In this document: one piece after another, positions 1 to 6,975 of the stretch | How positions within the stretch are numbered: position 1 is the first letter of the stretch | Layout: every line of letters starts with the position of its first letter | Assembly (NCBI GenBank): GCA_963977185.1 | Contig: CAXBNV010000036.1 | Coordinates: forward strand, 1 to 16,108 | Length of the DNA stretch: 16,108 bases | DNA from: CAXBNV01 sp963977185 | Lineage (GTDB): Bacteria > Pseudomonadota > Gammaproteobacteria > JAGOUU01 | Direction: 5' to 3' | Notes under the pieces: generated by a model | Databases searched by the model: none | Told to the model about the DNA's origin: nothing | The model's input: only the letters and a program-made list of their open reading frames with translations | Made by a program: the position numbers and the translations under genes

Positions 1-1450
1 CATTTTTTAGCTCTGTTGGAATTTTATTTTTTTCTTCATCTTCTAATGAAGCATTTCCTTGAGCGATAACTACTTTTAATATTTCTTCTTTATAATTTTT
101 TGCTTTTTCAAAGTAAAATCTACTATTTTCTTTACCGGTATTATTATCATTCACATTACTGTCTTTAGAGAACAAACCTTCAATATCTTCTTGTTTGATA
201 ACACCTTGTTTTATACCAGTACCTTTGGATTTTACTGCATAGGAAAATCCTTCTGCAGGATTATCATTAAACTTTATATATATAAAACCTTCTTTAAACT
301 CCCTTTCATCTTGCCATTCTTTTAACTGATATCCTAAGGCATCGTAATAATCTTTAAAAGCTATAATTGCAGGATAAGCCCCTTTCCCTGCGTTATCATG
401 TCTACCTATACCAGAATGAGAATCATTAAATCTTAATTGCTTACAAAGCTCTGTTAAATTACCTAAAAAATGATTTTGGTCACTTTCTGCAATACTTAAT
501 TTGTTCATCGCATTATATACTGCTAAAGTTTCATCTGAATGTGATATTATTTTTTGATTAGTTCTTTTTTTTATTTGATCATCAAATACTACACACGCAA
601 AATCATAAGGCCTTAAATTTATGTCTTCTAAAATAACTGAGACAGGAATTAATGAGCTAGAGTCTTCATTCAATAAATGCGTCTTTAAAATAATCTCAAG
701 AGATATATTAGAAATACAAAAATTATTTTTTATTATATATTTACCACTATTTATAAAAATTTGCTGCCTATCGAATAGCTCTTTATTGGTCTTTAATTTA
801 TTATAAAGATGTATTTCATCTCTTTTTTTAATTTTAATGGCAAGCATTTTTTTAACTTTTGGCTTTGCTTTTATATTGACATTATCTCCTGGTTTATCTT
901 GATAATACTTAGCACGAGATTGAAAATCATCCCATCTATTTACAATTTCTTTTTCTTTTTCTGTAAACTCAACCTCTGGCTCATTAACATATTTATTGTG
1001 AAGAATTAAATATTGGCGTTTACTATCACTATCTTGTTTGTTTAATTCTGCAGGAATTAAATCAGGGTAATTATTATTTATTGACTCTAACTCAACGTCA
1101 GGCATTAAAAACTGTAATGGAACAAAAGGTAATGACTTTGCATCAAGTTTGCTGTTTTTAAAATCACAAATTAATTCTGCCGCTTTACATATTGCTCGTG
1201 TAGCGTCGTTATTATATATTGCGGTATAACTTAATAAGGTGCCTTTAATAAACATCCAATTATCTTGTAAAAAAACCTCTAAAGCAAAATATTTATTTTC
1301 ATCACTGTCTTGAGAATTGAGAATTTTCTTAAGTTTTTTTCTTACATCTAATTGATATTTTATTATTATTTCATCTTTTAATTTTACTGCTTCATTTATA
1401 CGGATATTTGGTATACTTTCAACTGCAGTTAATAATTCTATTAATCCCAT
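1..1450 (-). CDS. Large family protein, copy 1 of a tandem pair (3' end beyond window)
   Basis: I read this frame by hand from ATG at 1450 down to the left edge. It stays open for 483 codons with no in-frame stop, so the gene is intact as far as it can be seen and lacks only its C-terminal part. It aligns without any net gap to the N-terminal 483 residues of the neighbouring 842-aa protein at a constant offset of 2649 bp. The protein begins MGLIELLTAVESIP and is hydrophilic and Lys/Glu/Asp/Asn-rich, with no signal peptide or membrane segment. I recognise no enzyme motif. The start is supported by AAAGGA 6 nt upstream (1457-1462) and by the same start in the paralogue. Differences from copy 2 are spread over residues 1-351 and many replace amino acids, but residues 352-469 are identical. 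Function is unknown; a secreted or host-directed role is only a guess from context. Confidence 0.85.
   Translation of the reverse strand, partial: MGLIELLTAVESIPNIRINEAVKLKDEIIIKYQLDVRKKLKKILNSQDSDENKYFALEVFLQDNWMFIKGTLLSYTAIYNNDATRAICKAAELICDFKNSKLDAKSLPFVPLQFLMPDVELESINNNYPDLIPAELNKQDSDSKRQYLILHNKYVNEPEVEFTEKEKEIVNRWDDFQSRAKYYQDKPGDNVNIKAKPKVKKMLAIKIKKRDEIHLYNKLKTNKELFDRQQIFINSGKYIIKNNFCISNISLEIILKTHLLNEDSSSLIPVSVILEDINLRPYDFACVVFDDQIKKRTNQKIISHSDETLAVYNAMNKLSIAESDQNHFLGNLTELCKQLRFNDSHSGIGRHDNAGKGAYPAIIAFKDYYDALGYQLKEWQDEREFKEGFIYIKFNDNPAEGFSYAVKSKGTGIKQGVIKQEDIEGLFSKDSNVNDNNTGKENSRFYFEKAKNYKEEILKVVIAQGNASLEDEEKNKIPTELKN
66..399. repeat. 334-bp tract identical to 2715-3048 (direct repeat, left copy)
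   Basis: Comparing the two paralogous genes base by base, positions 66 to 399 match 2715 to 3048 without a single difference. The run ends at a g/t mismatch at 65/2714 and a g/c mismatch at 400/3049. Outside this tract the copies differ at many positions, including clusters of changes at 541-580 and 1310-1450. The tract encodes residues within 352-462 of both proteins. The abrupt change from identity to divergence is typical of gene conversion within a tandem pair. Confidence 0.9.
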
Positions 1451-1530
1451 GTGTAATCCTTTAAAAATATAGAGATAATTATCTAGTATTACAAATATTT
1501 TAACCTAAGGTAAAGTTAAAATTTAATCAT
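1451..1530 (-). promoter_or_regulatory. Promoter and RBS block of paralogue copy 1
   Basis: Read on the minus strand, a -35-like TTTACC (1509-1514) is separated by 17 bp from a -10-like TAATAC (1486-1491). A Shine-Dalgarno AAAGGA (1457-1462) lies 6 nt before the ATG. The same elements occur with the same 17-bp spacing upstream of copy 2. A perfect 12-bp palindrome, AGATAATTATCT, lies just downstream of the -10 and could be an operator, but it is not perfect in copy 2. Hexamer matches to the sigma-70 consensus are moderate; conservation between copies is the stronger argument. Confidence 0.5.
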
Positions 1531-1570
1531 ACTCTTTTTTAGTTATAAAATTACTTATAAAAATAACATC

Positions 1571-4099
1571 CTATCTCTTCTTTGGCTTTAATTGCAATAC
1601 AGAAAAAAGCTCATCAACCTCATTATCTTTTGGATAAACAGCATCATTTATCCAAAACTCTATTGCTTTGTATAAATAACTAATGTTTATTAAAATGCTT
1701 CCACCTAGACGCGTAGTCAAAATATAACCATATAAACATAAAAAACAAGATTCTTGCTTAGATATTTCTAAATTATCACAAAGCACATTATATATTACTA
1801 AAACGTCATCTTTTTTGTGTATTAAAGTGTTAAAATGATATTTAAAATAATCATATATTTGTTTTTGCTGCACATCATTAATCACTTCAAAACAAGATTT
1901 AAAATCCTCTATTGATGTAATTATATTTTTTAAATTATCTTGTAATATCATAAATAACGCTGTTTTTTGAGCCTCATTAAGATATTTGAAAACTTCACTA
2001 AGATCACATCCTGATGTTATTATATCTTTTAAATTATTTTCAAGTGCTTTTAGTATAATATTTGTCTTTTCATTATTTGATGCATAATGAATCACAATCG
2101 CTAATGTTTGAGCAGAATTAAAAAGTCTTGTAATATAATCTTTCTTTGAAATTACTTCCAATAAAACTTGCAAATTATCTTCTGAACAATCCAAAACAAA
2201 ATCAGCTAAACTTTCAAGATTATTTTCAATTGGGACTATAAATTGTTCAAGATTTTCATCTTTTTGGCATAAAGATAAAATTTCATCTTTAGTTAAATCA
2301 TTAATAATCTCAAGTAACATATTTATATCTTGAATTTTAAAATCAACTTTAAATATTTCTAGTAATTTAACAGATATGCGTAATGAGTCTACCCCTTGAT
2401 AATTATCAAACTTATTTAATGCATCTTGCAAAGTCTTTTTAGTTTGCTGTAGCCCACTATGTGAACTCTTTATTAAATTAGCTTTAGATGCATTAGATGT
2501 AGCTATTCTTGCAAGTAACACTTTTTGATATGGACTTGAAATTAATTTTTCTAAGGTCTCTCTTATATTACCTATACATGTCCCTATGTTTGCTGTTGCA
2601 TTCTGATTTTTCGATGAATCACTTGATAATATTAATAAATTTTCAATTTCATTTTTTAGTTCTACTGGAATCTTATTTTTTTCTTCATCTTTTAATGAGG
2701 CATTTCCTTGAGCTATAACTACTTTTAATATTTCTTCTTTATAATTTTTTGCTTTTTCAAAGTAAAATCTACTATTTTCTTTACCGGTATTATTATCATT
2801 CACATTACTGTCTTTAGAGAACAAACCTTCAATATCTTCTTGTTTGATAACACCTTGTTTTATACCAGTACCTTTGGATTTTACTGCATAGGAAAATCCT
2901 TCTGCAGGATTATCATTAAACTTTATATATATAAAACCTTCTTTAAACTCCCTTTCATCTTGCCATTCTTTTAACTGATATCCTAAGGCATCGTAATAAT
3001 CTTTAAAAGCTATAATTGCAGGATAAGCCCCTTTCCCTGCGTTATCATCTCTACCTATCCCTGAATGAGAGTCATTAAACCTTAGTTGTCTACAAAGCTC
3101 TGTTAAGTTACCTAAAAAATGATTTTGATCACTTTCTGCAATACTTAATTTGCCCATGGCATTATGAACCGATAAGGTTTCATCTGAATGAAATATAATT
3201 CTCTGATGTGTTGAATCTCTTATTTCTTTATCAAATACTACGCATGAAAAATCATAAGGCCTTAGATTTAAATCTTCTAAAATAACTGAAACAGGAACTA
3301 AAGAACTAGAGTCTTCGTTCAATAAATGCGTCTTTAAAATAACTCCAAGAGATATATTAGGAACACAAAAACCATTTTTTATTATATATTTACCACTATT
3401 TATAAAACTTTGTTGCCTATCAAATAACTCCTTATCGGATTTTAATTTATTATAAAGCTGTCTTTCATCTCTTTTTTTAATTTTAATGGCAAGCATTTTT
3501 TTTACTTTTGGCTTTGCCTTTTTATTGAAATTACTTTCTGGTTTATCGTTATAATACTTAGCTCGAGATTGAAAATCATCCCATCTATTTACAATCTCTT
3601 TTTCTTTTTCTGTAAACTCAACTTCTGGCTCATTAGCATATTTATTGTGAAGAACTAAATATTGAAGTTTACTATCACTATCTTGTTTATTTAACTTTGC
3701 AGCAATTAAATCAGGGTAATTATTATTTATTGACTCTAACTCAACGTCAGGCATTAAAAACTGTAATGGGACAAACGGTAATGACTGTGAATTAAGCTTG
3801 CTGTTTTTAAAATAACAAATTAATTCTGCAGCTTTACATAACGCCTGTGTAGCATCATTATTATATATTGCTGTATAACTTAATAAAGTACCTTTAATTA
3901 TTTCCCAATTATCTTTTAAAAAATCCTCTAAAGCAGAATATTTATTTTCATCACTGTCTTTAGAATTGAGAATTTTCTTAAGTTTGCTCCTTACATGTAA
4001 CTGATATTCTATTATTACTTCATCTTTTAATTTTACTGCTTCATTTAGACAAATATTTGGTATGCTTTCAACTACAGTTAATAGTTCTGTTAATTTCAT
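1571..4099 (-). CDS. Large family protein, copy 2 of a tandem pair (842 aa, unknown function)
   Basis: This is a complete 842-residue paralogue of the partial gene to its left. The ATG at 4099 is preceded by AAAGG with a 7-nt spacer. There is no signal peptide or transmembrane segment, and the composition is polar and helical. Residues 1-230 are charged and helix-rich. Residues 340-470 hold the segment most conserved with copy 1, with an HSGIGRDDNAGKGAYPA motif. Residues 500-842 are predicted to be all helical. From residue 697, three 33-residue units start at 697, 730 and 763 with a pattern like xxD(L/F)xxxFxxLxxxQxxxxxxxLxxNLxxIIxS. Such helical repeats remind me of secreted proteins of intracellular gammaproteobacteria, but this is from memory and unproven. 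The C-terminus is basic (KPKKR). No catalytic motif is recognised. An effector or scaffold role is inference only. Confidence 0.85.
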   Translation of the reverse strand: MKLTELLTVVESIPNICLNEAVKLKDEVIIEYQLHVRSKLKKILNSKDSDENKYSALEDFLKDNWEIIKGTLLSYTAIYNNDATQALCKAAELICYFKNSKLNSQSLPFVPLQFLMPDVELESINNNYPDLIAAKLNKQDSDSKLQYLVLHNKYANEPEVEFTEKEKEIVNRWDDFQSRAKYYNDKPESNFNKKAKPKVKKMLAIKIKKRDERQLYNKLKSDKELFDRQQSFINSGKYIIKNGFCVPNISLGVILKTHLLNEDSSSLVPVSVILEDLNLRPYDFSCVVFDKEIRDSTHQRIIFHSDETLSVHNAMGKLSIAESDQNHFLGNLTELCRQLRFNDSHSGIGRDDNAGKGAYPAIIAFKDYYDALGYQLKEWQDEREFKEGFIYIKFNDNPAEGFSYAVKSKGTGIKQGVIKQEDIEGLFSKDSNVNDNNTGKENSRFYFEKAKNYKEEILKVVIAQGNASLKDEEKNKIPVELKNEIENLLILSSDSSKNQNATANIGTCIGNIRETLEKLISSPYQKVLLARIATSNASKANLIKSSHSGLQQTKKTLQDALNKFDNYQGVDSLRISVKLLEIFKVDFKIQDINMLLEIINDLTKDEILSLCQKDENLEQFIVPIENNLESLADFVLDCSEDNLQVLLEVISKKDYITRLFNSAQTLAIVIHYASNNEKTNIILKALENNLKDIITSGCDLSEVFKYLNEAQKTALFMILQDNLKNIITSIEDFKSCFEVINDVQQKQIYDYFKYHFNTLIHKKDDVLVIYNVLCDNLEISKQESCFLCLYGYILTTRLGGSILINISYLYKAIEFWINDAVYPKDNEVDELFSVLQLKPKKR
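1715..2011 (-). repeat. Three 33-residue helical repeats in the 842-aa protein
   Basis: Residues 697-729, 730-762 and 763-795 align in register. Each opens with an acidic pair position (GCD, IED, KDD), then a hydrophobic helix. The first two share a Gln-centred second helix and an NLKNIITS / FNTLIHK ending. The third unit is degenerate. The stretch just before residue 697 ends in NLKDIITS, so at least a partial fourth unit precedes it. Confidence 0.6.
2715..3048. repeat. 334-bp tract identical to 66-399 (direct repeat, right copy)
   Basis: This is the partner of the identical tract at 66-399, at a constant offset of 2649 bp. It lies in the middle of the 842-aa paralogue and encodes the segment that starts just after HSGIGRD and includes the motifs GKGAYPAIIAFKDYY and EGFIYIKFNDNPAEGFSY. 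Confidence 0.9.
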
Positions 4100-4180
4100 G
4101 TGTAAACCTTTAAAAAAATATAGAGCTAATTATCTAGTATTACAAATATTTTAATCTAAGGTAAAGCTAAAAAGTTAATT
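4100..4180 (-). promoter_or_regulatory. Promoter and RBS block of paralogue copy 2
   Basis: On the minus strand, TTTACC (4160-4165) and TAATAC (4137-4142) are spaced by 17 bp, and AAAGG (4107-4111) lies 7 nt before the ATG. The block matches the one upstream of copy 1 over roughly 80-95 bp, so the duplication carried the promoter with the gene. The rest of the gap up to 4370 shows no gene and no convincing terminator. Confidence 0.5.
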
Positions 4181-4370
4181 GCTCTTTTATTTAGTTACAG
4201 GGTTAACGTCAAACTCCTTTGTTACTCTGTCAGATTTCCTTGTAAACAGGATATTATATAGTATAGATTTTCGTATTAATTTAACTTAATAATAAGCTAT
4301 CTATGCTGATAATAAATAATAGTGTTAGCAATCATAAAAACTTAAATGGGTGACTTATATACAATACCTA

Positions 4371-4931
4371 TTAATCAAGTTTAAATCGTACTTGAGCATT
4401 AGGATGCTCGATTTTTTCTCTAATTTCTTTGAAAACAGAGGAAGTTATGTCTGCGTATTTTTGAGGAGGAGAAGCTCCATGTTTTTCACATAGTATTTTT
4501 AAATCACTTAATAACTCTTTCTTACTCTCAATTTCTTTTTTTTTGAGAGAAGAAAAAAAATAATAACTCCCTGGTTTATCACCCTCTTTATTAAATGATT
4601 TAAATTGCCTCTCAAGTTGATTACATTCATCTTCAAGAATGGGTTCATCCTCAAGAATGGGTTCATTCTCAAGAATGGGTTCATTATCAATAATGGGTTT
4701 ATCATTAAGAATTGATTTTTCACTAAGAATGGATTTTTCAGGTTTAGCAGAAGAATTATAGATACCTACTGCGGCATACCTTGCAGTAATGTATGCTGCA
4801 TACATTGCTGTAATATGTGCTGCATGCACCTCATTAATAACTTTAATTTCCTTACTCTTAAGCATTTTAGGAGAGGTTACTGGCTTTTTAGAATCAGGTT
4901 TAGCCCCATCTTCAAACGTAACTTTTTTCAT
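4371..4931 (-). CDS. Small repeat-containing hypothetical protein (186 aa)
   Basis: I do not recognise this protein. The N-terminal 35 residues are Lys-rich and polar (MKKVTFEDGAKPDSKK). Residues 37-58 form an alanine-rich stretch with two octapeptide repeats (AAHITAMY, AAYITARY) and a partial third. Residues 66-101 are six hexapeptide repeats that shift from KSILSE-like to EPILED-like units, making an acidic linker. Residues 104-186 are a charged, probably helical domain ending VRFKLD. There is no signal peptide and no lasting hydrophobic span. No Shine-Dalgarno is obvious upstream of ATG 4931, so the start is moderately certain. A second same-strand frame at 4508-4723 is a shadow. It is divergent from the kinase gene and 271 bp upstream of copy 2. 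A secreted or adaptor role can only be guessed. Confidence 0.7.
   Translation of the reverse strand: MKKVTFEDGAKPDSKKPVTSPKMLKSKEIKVINEVHAAHITAMYAAYITARYAAVGIYNSSAKPEKSILSEKSILNDKPIIDNEPILENEPILEDEPILEDECNQLERQFKSFNKEGDKPGSYYFFSSLKKKEIESKKELLSDLKILCEKHGASPPQKYADITSSVFKEIREKIEHPNAQVRFKLD
4629..4736 (-). repeat. Six tandem 18-bp repeats (hexapeptide repeats)
   Basis: Units at 4629-4646, 4647-4664, 4665-4682, 4683-4700, 4701-4718 and 4719-4736 each encode six residues with consensus (E/K)(P/S)I(L/I)x(E/D/N). The three units nearest the gene's 3' end are almost identical in DNA (AAGAATGGGTTC core on the + strand), and the others progressively diverge. This fits repeat growth by slippage at one end, keeping the reading frame. 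Confidence 0.9.
4776..4823 (-). repeat. Two imperfect 24-bp repeats (octapeptide AA[HY]ITA[MR]Y)
   Basis: Residues 37-44 and 45-52 of the 186-aa protein are AAHITAMY and AAYITARY, and AAVGIY follows as a partial third copy. The DNA shows matching GCTGCAT/GTAAT(A/G)T elements at 24-bp spacing. Confidence 0.75.
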
Positions 4932-5184
4932 AATATTTTATTTTAATAATAATTAATCACTGCTTTATGACAGATAGAAAACCAAATAGTTCATCTAATG
5001 ATAGAGACTATAGAGGTAATTATTTAATATGCATTGAACTTTTCTGTACTTAAAACCATCTAAGCCTCATGTAAATGCATCATGAATTTAGCTAAATTAA
5101 GATAATTTTAACGCTTTTAGTTATGTAATTAGCATAAATATATTCATAGATGAATTAGAAAAATTAAAAATAATCTGGTGTATT
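4932..5184. other. 253-bp divergent intergenic region
   Basis: This spacer separates the 186-aa gene (-) from the kinase gene (+) and must hold both promoters. A TTTAAC at 5107-5112 could be a weak -35 for the kinase, but no matching -10 sits at the right distance. No small gene with a ribosome site, no RNA gene and no strong hairpin was found. Confidence 0.4.
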
Positions 5185-6774
5185 ATGTATTTTATAGATA
5201 TTAATGGTCAAGTTTATAATATTGGAAAGGTACTTGGGTCTGGAGCTGCTGGGGAAGCAAGTGAAATTTATCCTATTACAAATGAAAAAAGACAAAACTA
5301 TATTTTGCCAATTGGATCATTTGAGCCAGGACTTCAAAAAAACACATTTTTAATACCTAAAGGATATTTCATTGATAATTCAAGTAAAAAGGTATTAAAA
5401 AGATTTAAAAAGCAAGGTTTAAGCAACTATTCTCAAGAAGCGCAAGGAGGAGCAAAGTTATATAATGGAGCTAATCCAAAGGCTATTGGTAAATATGTTA
5501 TTACTGAACTTATGGAAGGCCATACCTTAAAAGACATTCCCAGAGGATATGATTACAAAAAATGGTCTTTTCAAAACAGAATAGATTTTGCATGGCAGTG
5601 GGCATTACAGCTACAACAATTACATAGCAATACAATACGAGGTGATGCTATATTGCACCTTGATATTAAAGGACCTAATATGATGCTACATTACTCCAAA
5701 AATAGTAAAGGTAAAACAGGCTCTCAAGTCAATGTACAACCTTTTGACTTTGATTTAAGTCAAAATGCAATGATCGAGGGTACTAGGGATATTAATAACA
5801 GAAAAATAACATGCCCTGATCAATTAAGAAAAGTATTTTTGGTCGGCTCTCCATACCACATATCACCAGAAATGATTAAAAAAGAAATCGCAGGAGCAAG
5901 AACAGATATTTATTCTGCTGCACCTTTGATCTGGGTTATTTTTGGGGCTGATAATCCAATTGGGGAAAGATCTAATCCTATAGGTAATAAAATTTGTACT
6001 CAATATCAGAATAAAATAGTAAATCGAGCTGACATACCTTTTGACTCTAACCAACTTTTGAATCAAGAAGTACTCCCTGATTGGCTAAATAAAGATTATA
6101 ATCAAAATATAAAAATAGCTATAGAAAAATTCATTATCCGATTAGGTGCTCAAGAATACTATGACAGGCCTACAACAGATGAAATGTTAAACTTTTTTAC
6201 AGTATTCAGAAAATTAAATATTTTATATAATAATAAAGTTGATGGTAGCGATATTCTACTTTCTGAATCAGATGATTATATAAAAGATGTACAACAATAT
6301 AAACAAGAAATTATAAACCTTTCAAAGCAGGAAGATTTTGGTTTTCAACTTTTGTGCAGCAATAATTCTGATGAACTTAATAAATGGAAAGAGAATCCTA
6401 AAAATATAGGAGTATTAATTTACAAACTAGATGATTCACACTGGATGTTTATAGAGAACAAAGATGGGAATATTAGCAATGAAACAAATATTGAAAACGA
6501 AGAAATGATTGCAATATTAAATGATATAGCCAAAAAAAATAATACAACCAAGGAATTATTAAATTCAACCAAGTTAACATATGATGTTAAAAGAATTTTT
6601 AACGACATTATTAAATTTAAATATGTTACCAACTATACTTCAGATATTTTTATAGAAAATTATAATGAAAGACCAAGATATTCAGTTAGTGTTGCTGATG
6701 ATGCCGATGGTGATTGGCAAGTGGTTAGTTTGACTAGCTCTAAGCCATCAATTGATATTAAAAAAAAATTATAG
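5185..6774 (+). CDS. Eukaryotic-like Ser/Thr protein kinase with extra C-terminal region
   Basis: Residues 12-340 carry the protein kinase subdomains in order: glycine-rich loop GSGAAG (18-23), candidate ATP lysine in VLKRFK (K72), possible alpha-C glutamate E85, hinge ITELMEGHTL (106-115), catalytic loop HLDIKGPN (D160, K162, N165), metal-binding DFD (188-190) in place of DFG, an APE-like SPE (227-229), subdomain IX DIYSAAPLIW (D241) and subdomain XI RPT (328-330). All residues needed for phosphotransfer appear present. HRD is HLD, and about 45 residues separate the glycine loop from the lysine, longer than usual. Residues 350-529 form a further region with no recognised domain. There is no transmembrane segment or signal peptide, unlike PknB-type bacterial kinases, so a cytosolic or secreted kinase is likely. 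The start fits because the first beta strand follows directly. It may target host proteins; that is inference from context. Confidence 0.85.
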   Translation: MYFIDINGQVYNIGKVLGSGAAGEASEIYPITNEKRQNYILPIGSFEPGLQKNTFLIPKGYFIDNSSKKVLKRFKKQGLSNYSQEAQGGAKLYNGANPKAIGKYVITELMEGHTLKDIPRGYDYKKWSFQNRIDFAWQWALQLQQLHSNTIRGDAILHLDIKGPNMMLHYSKNSKGKTGSQVNVQPFDFDLSQNAMIEGTRDINNRKITCPDQLRKVFLVGSPYHISPEMIKKEIAGARTDIYSAAPLIWVIFGADNPIGERSNPIGNKICTQYQNKIVNRADIPFDSNQLLNQEVLPDWLNKDYNQNIKIAIEKFIIRLGAQEYYDRPTTDEMLNFFTVFRKLNILYNNKVDGSDILLSESDDYIKDVQQYKQEIINLSKQEDFGFQLLCSNNSDELNKWKENPKNIGVLIYKLDDSHWMFIENKDGNISNETNIENEEMIAILNDIAKKNNTTKELLNSTKLTYDVKRIFNDIIKFKYVTNYTSDIFIENYNERPRYSVSVADDADGDWQVVSLTSSKPSIDIKKKL

Positions 6775-6975
6775 CTTTATTACAAAAAGATAATAATTTA
6801 TACTTATGACCAGATGGTATATAATATAAATTAATTTAAAATTTAGAAGAAATTATTCTCTTTTGCCATCCTTCACTTTCTTTAAAAAAGAAAGAAACTT
6901 TATATTTGTTATTCAAATATTGGTCTTGTGCTTTATGTACAAGAATTTTTTTTATTAAATAATAATAATCTAAAA
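6775..6975. other. 201-bp spacer between the kinase gene and folD
   Basis: The region holds the kinase 3' end signals, if any, and the folD promoter. A small 8-bp inverted repeat (CTTTCTTT/AAAGAAAG with a 3-nt loop, 6876-6894) is present, but no T-tract follows it. A promoter cannot be assigned with confidence in such AT-rich DNA. Confidence 0.35.

Noticed and set aside
621..1009. Two short + strand reading frames rich in Phe, Ile and Leu
   Set aside because: They lie antisense to the open frame of paralogue copy 1, which is supported by long alignment to copy 2; their composition is that of a reverse-complement shadow.
1..1450. Copy 1 as a frameshifted pseudogene
   Set aside because: I read every codon from 1450 to 2 and found no in-frame stop, and the offset to copy 2 is constant at 2649 bp, so the visible part is intact.
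4508..4723. 71-aa minus-strand frame over the hexapeptide repeats
   Set aside because: It is a second frame of the same 18-bp repeats inside the 186-aa gene; the repeat length keeps any frame open, so it is no evidence of a gene.
4629..4736. CRISPR array
   Set aside because: The 18-bp units are directly adjacent without spacers and are in frame within a coding sequence.
5863..6632. Minus-strand frames at 5863-6066 and 6420-6632
   Set aside because: Both are antisense to the kinase gene, whose motifs run through these positions, and neither shows a recognisable protein.
6876..6894. Inverted repeat CTTTCTTT/AAAGAAAG as a transcription terminator
   Set aside because: The stem is A/T-dominated with only two G-C pairs and is not followed by a run of T on either strand.
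6928..6975. Upstream GTG start for folD giving 304 residues
   Set aside because: The 16 extra residues have no counterpart in the family, while ATG 6976 gives exactly 288 residues and places the catalytic residues at the E. coli numbers.
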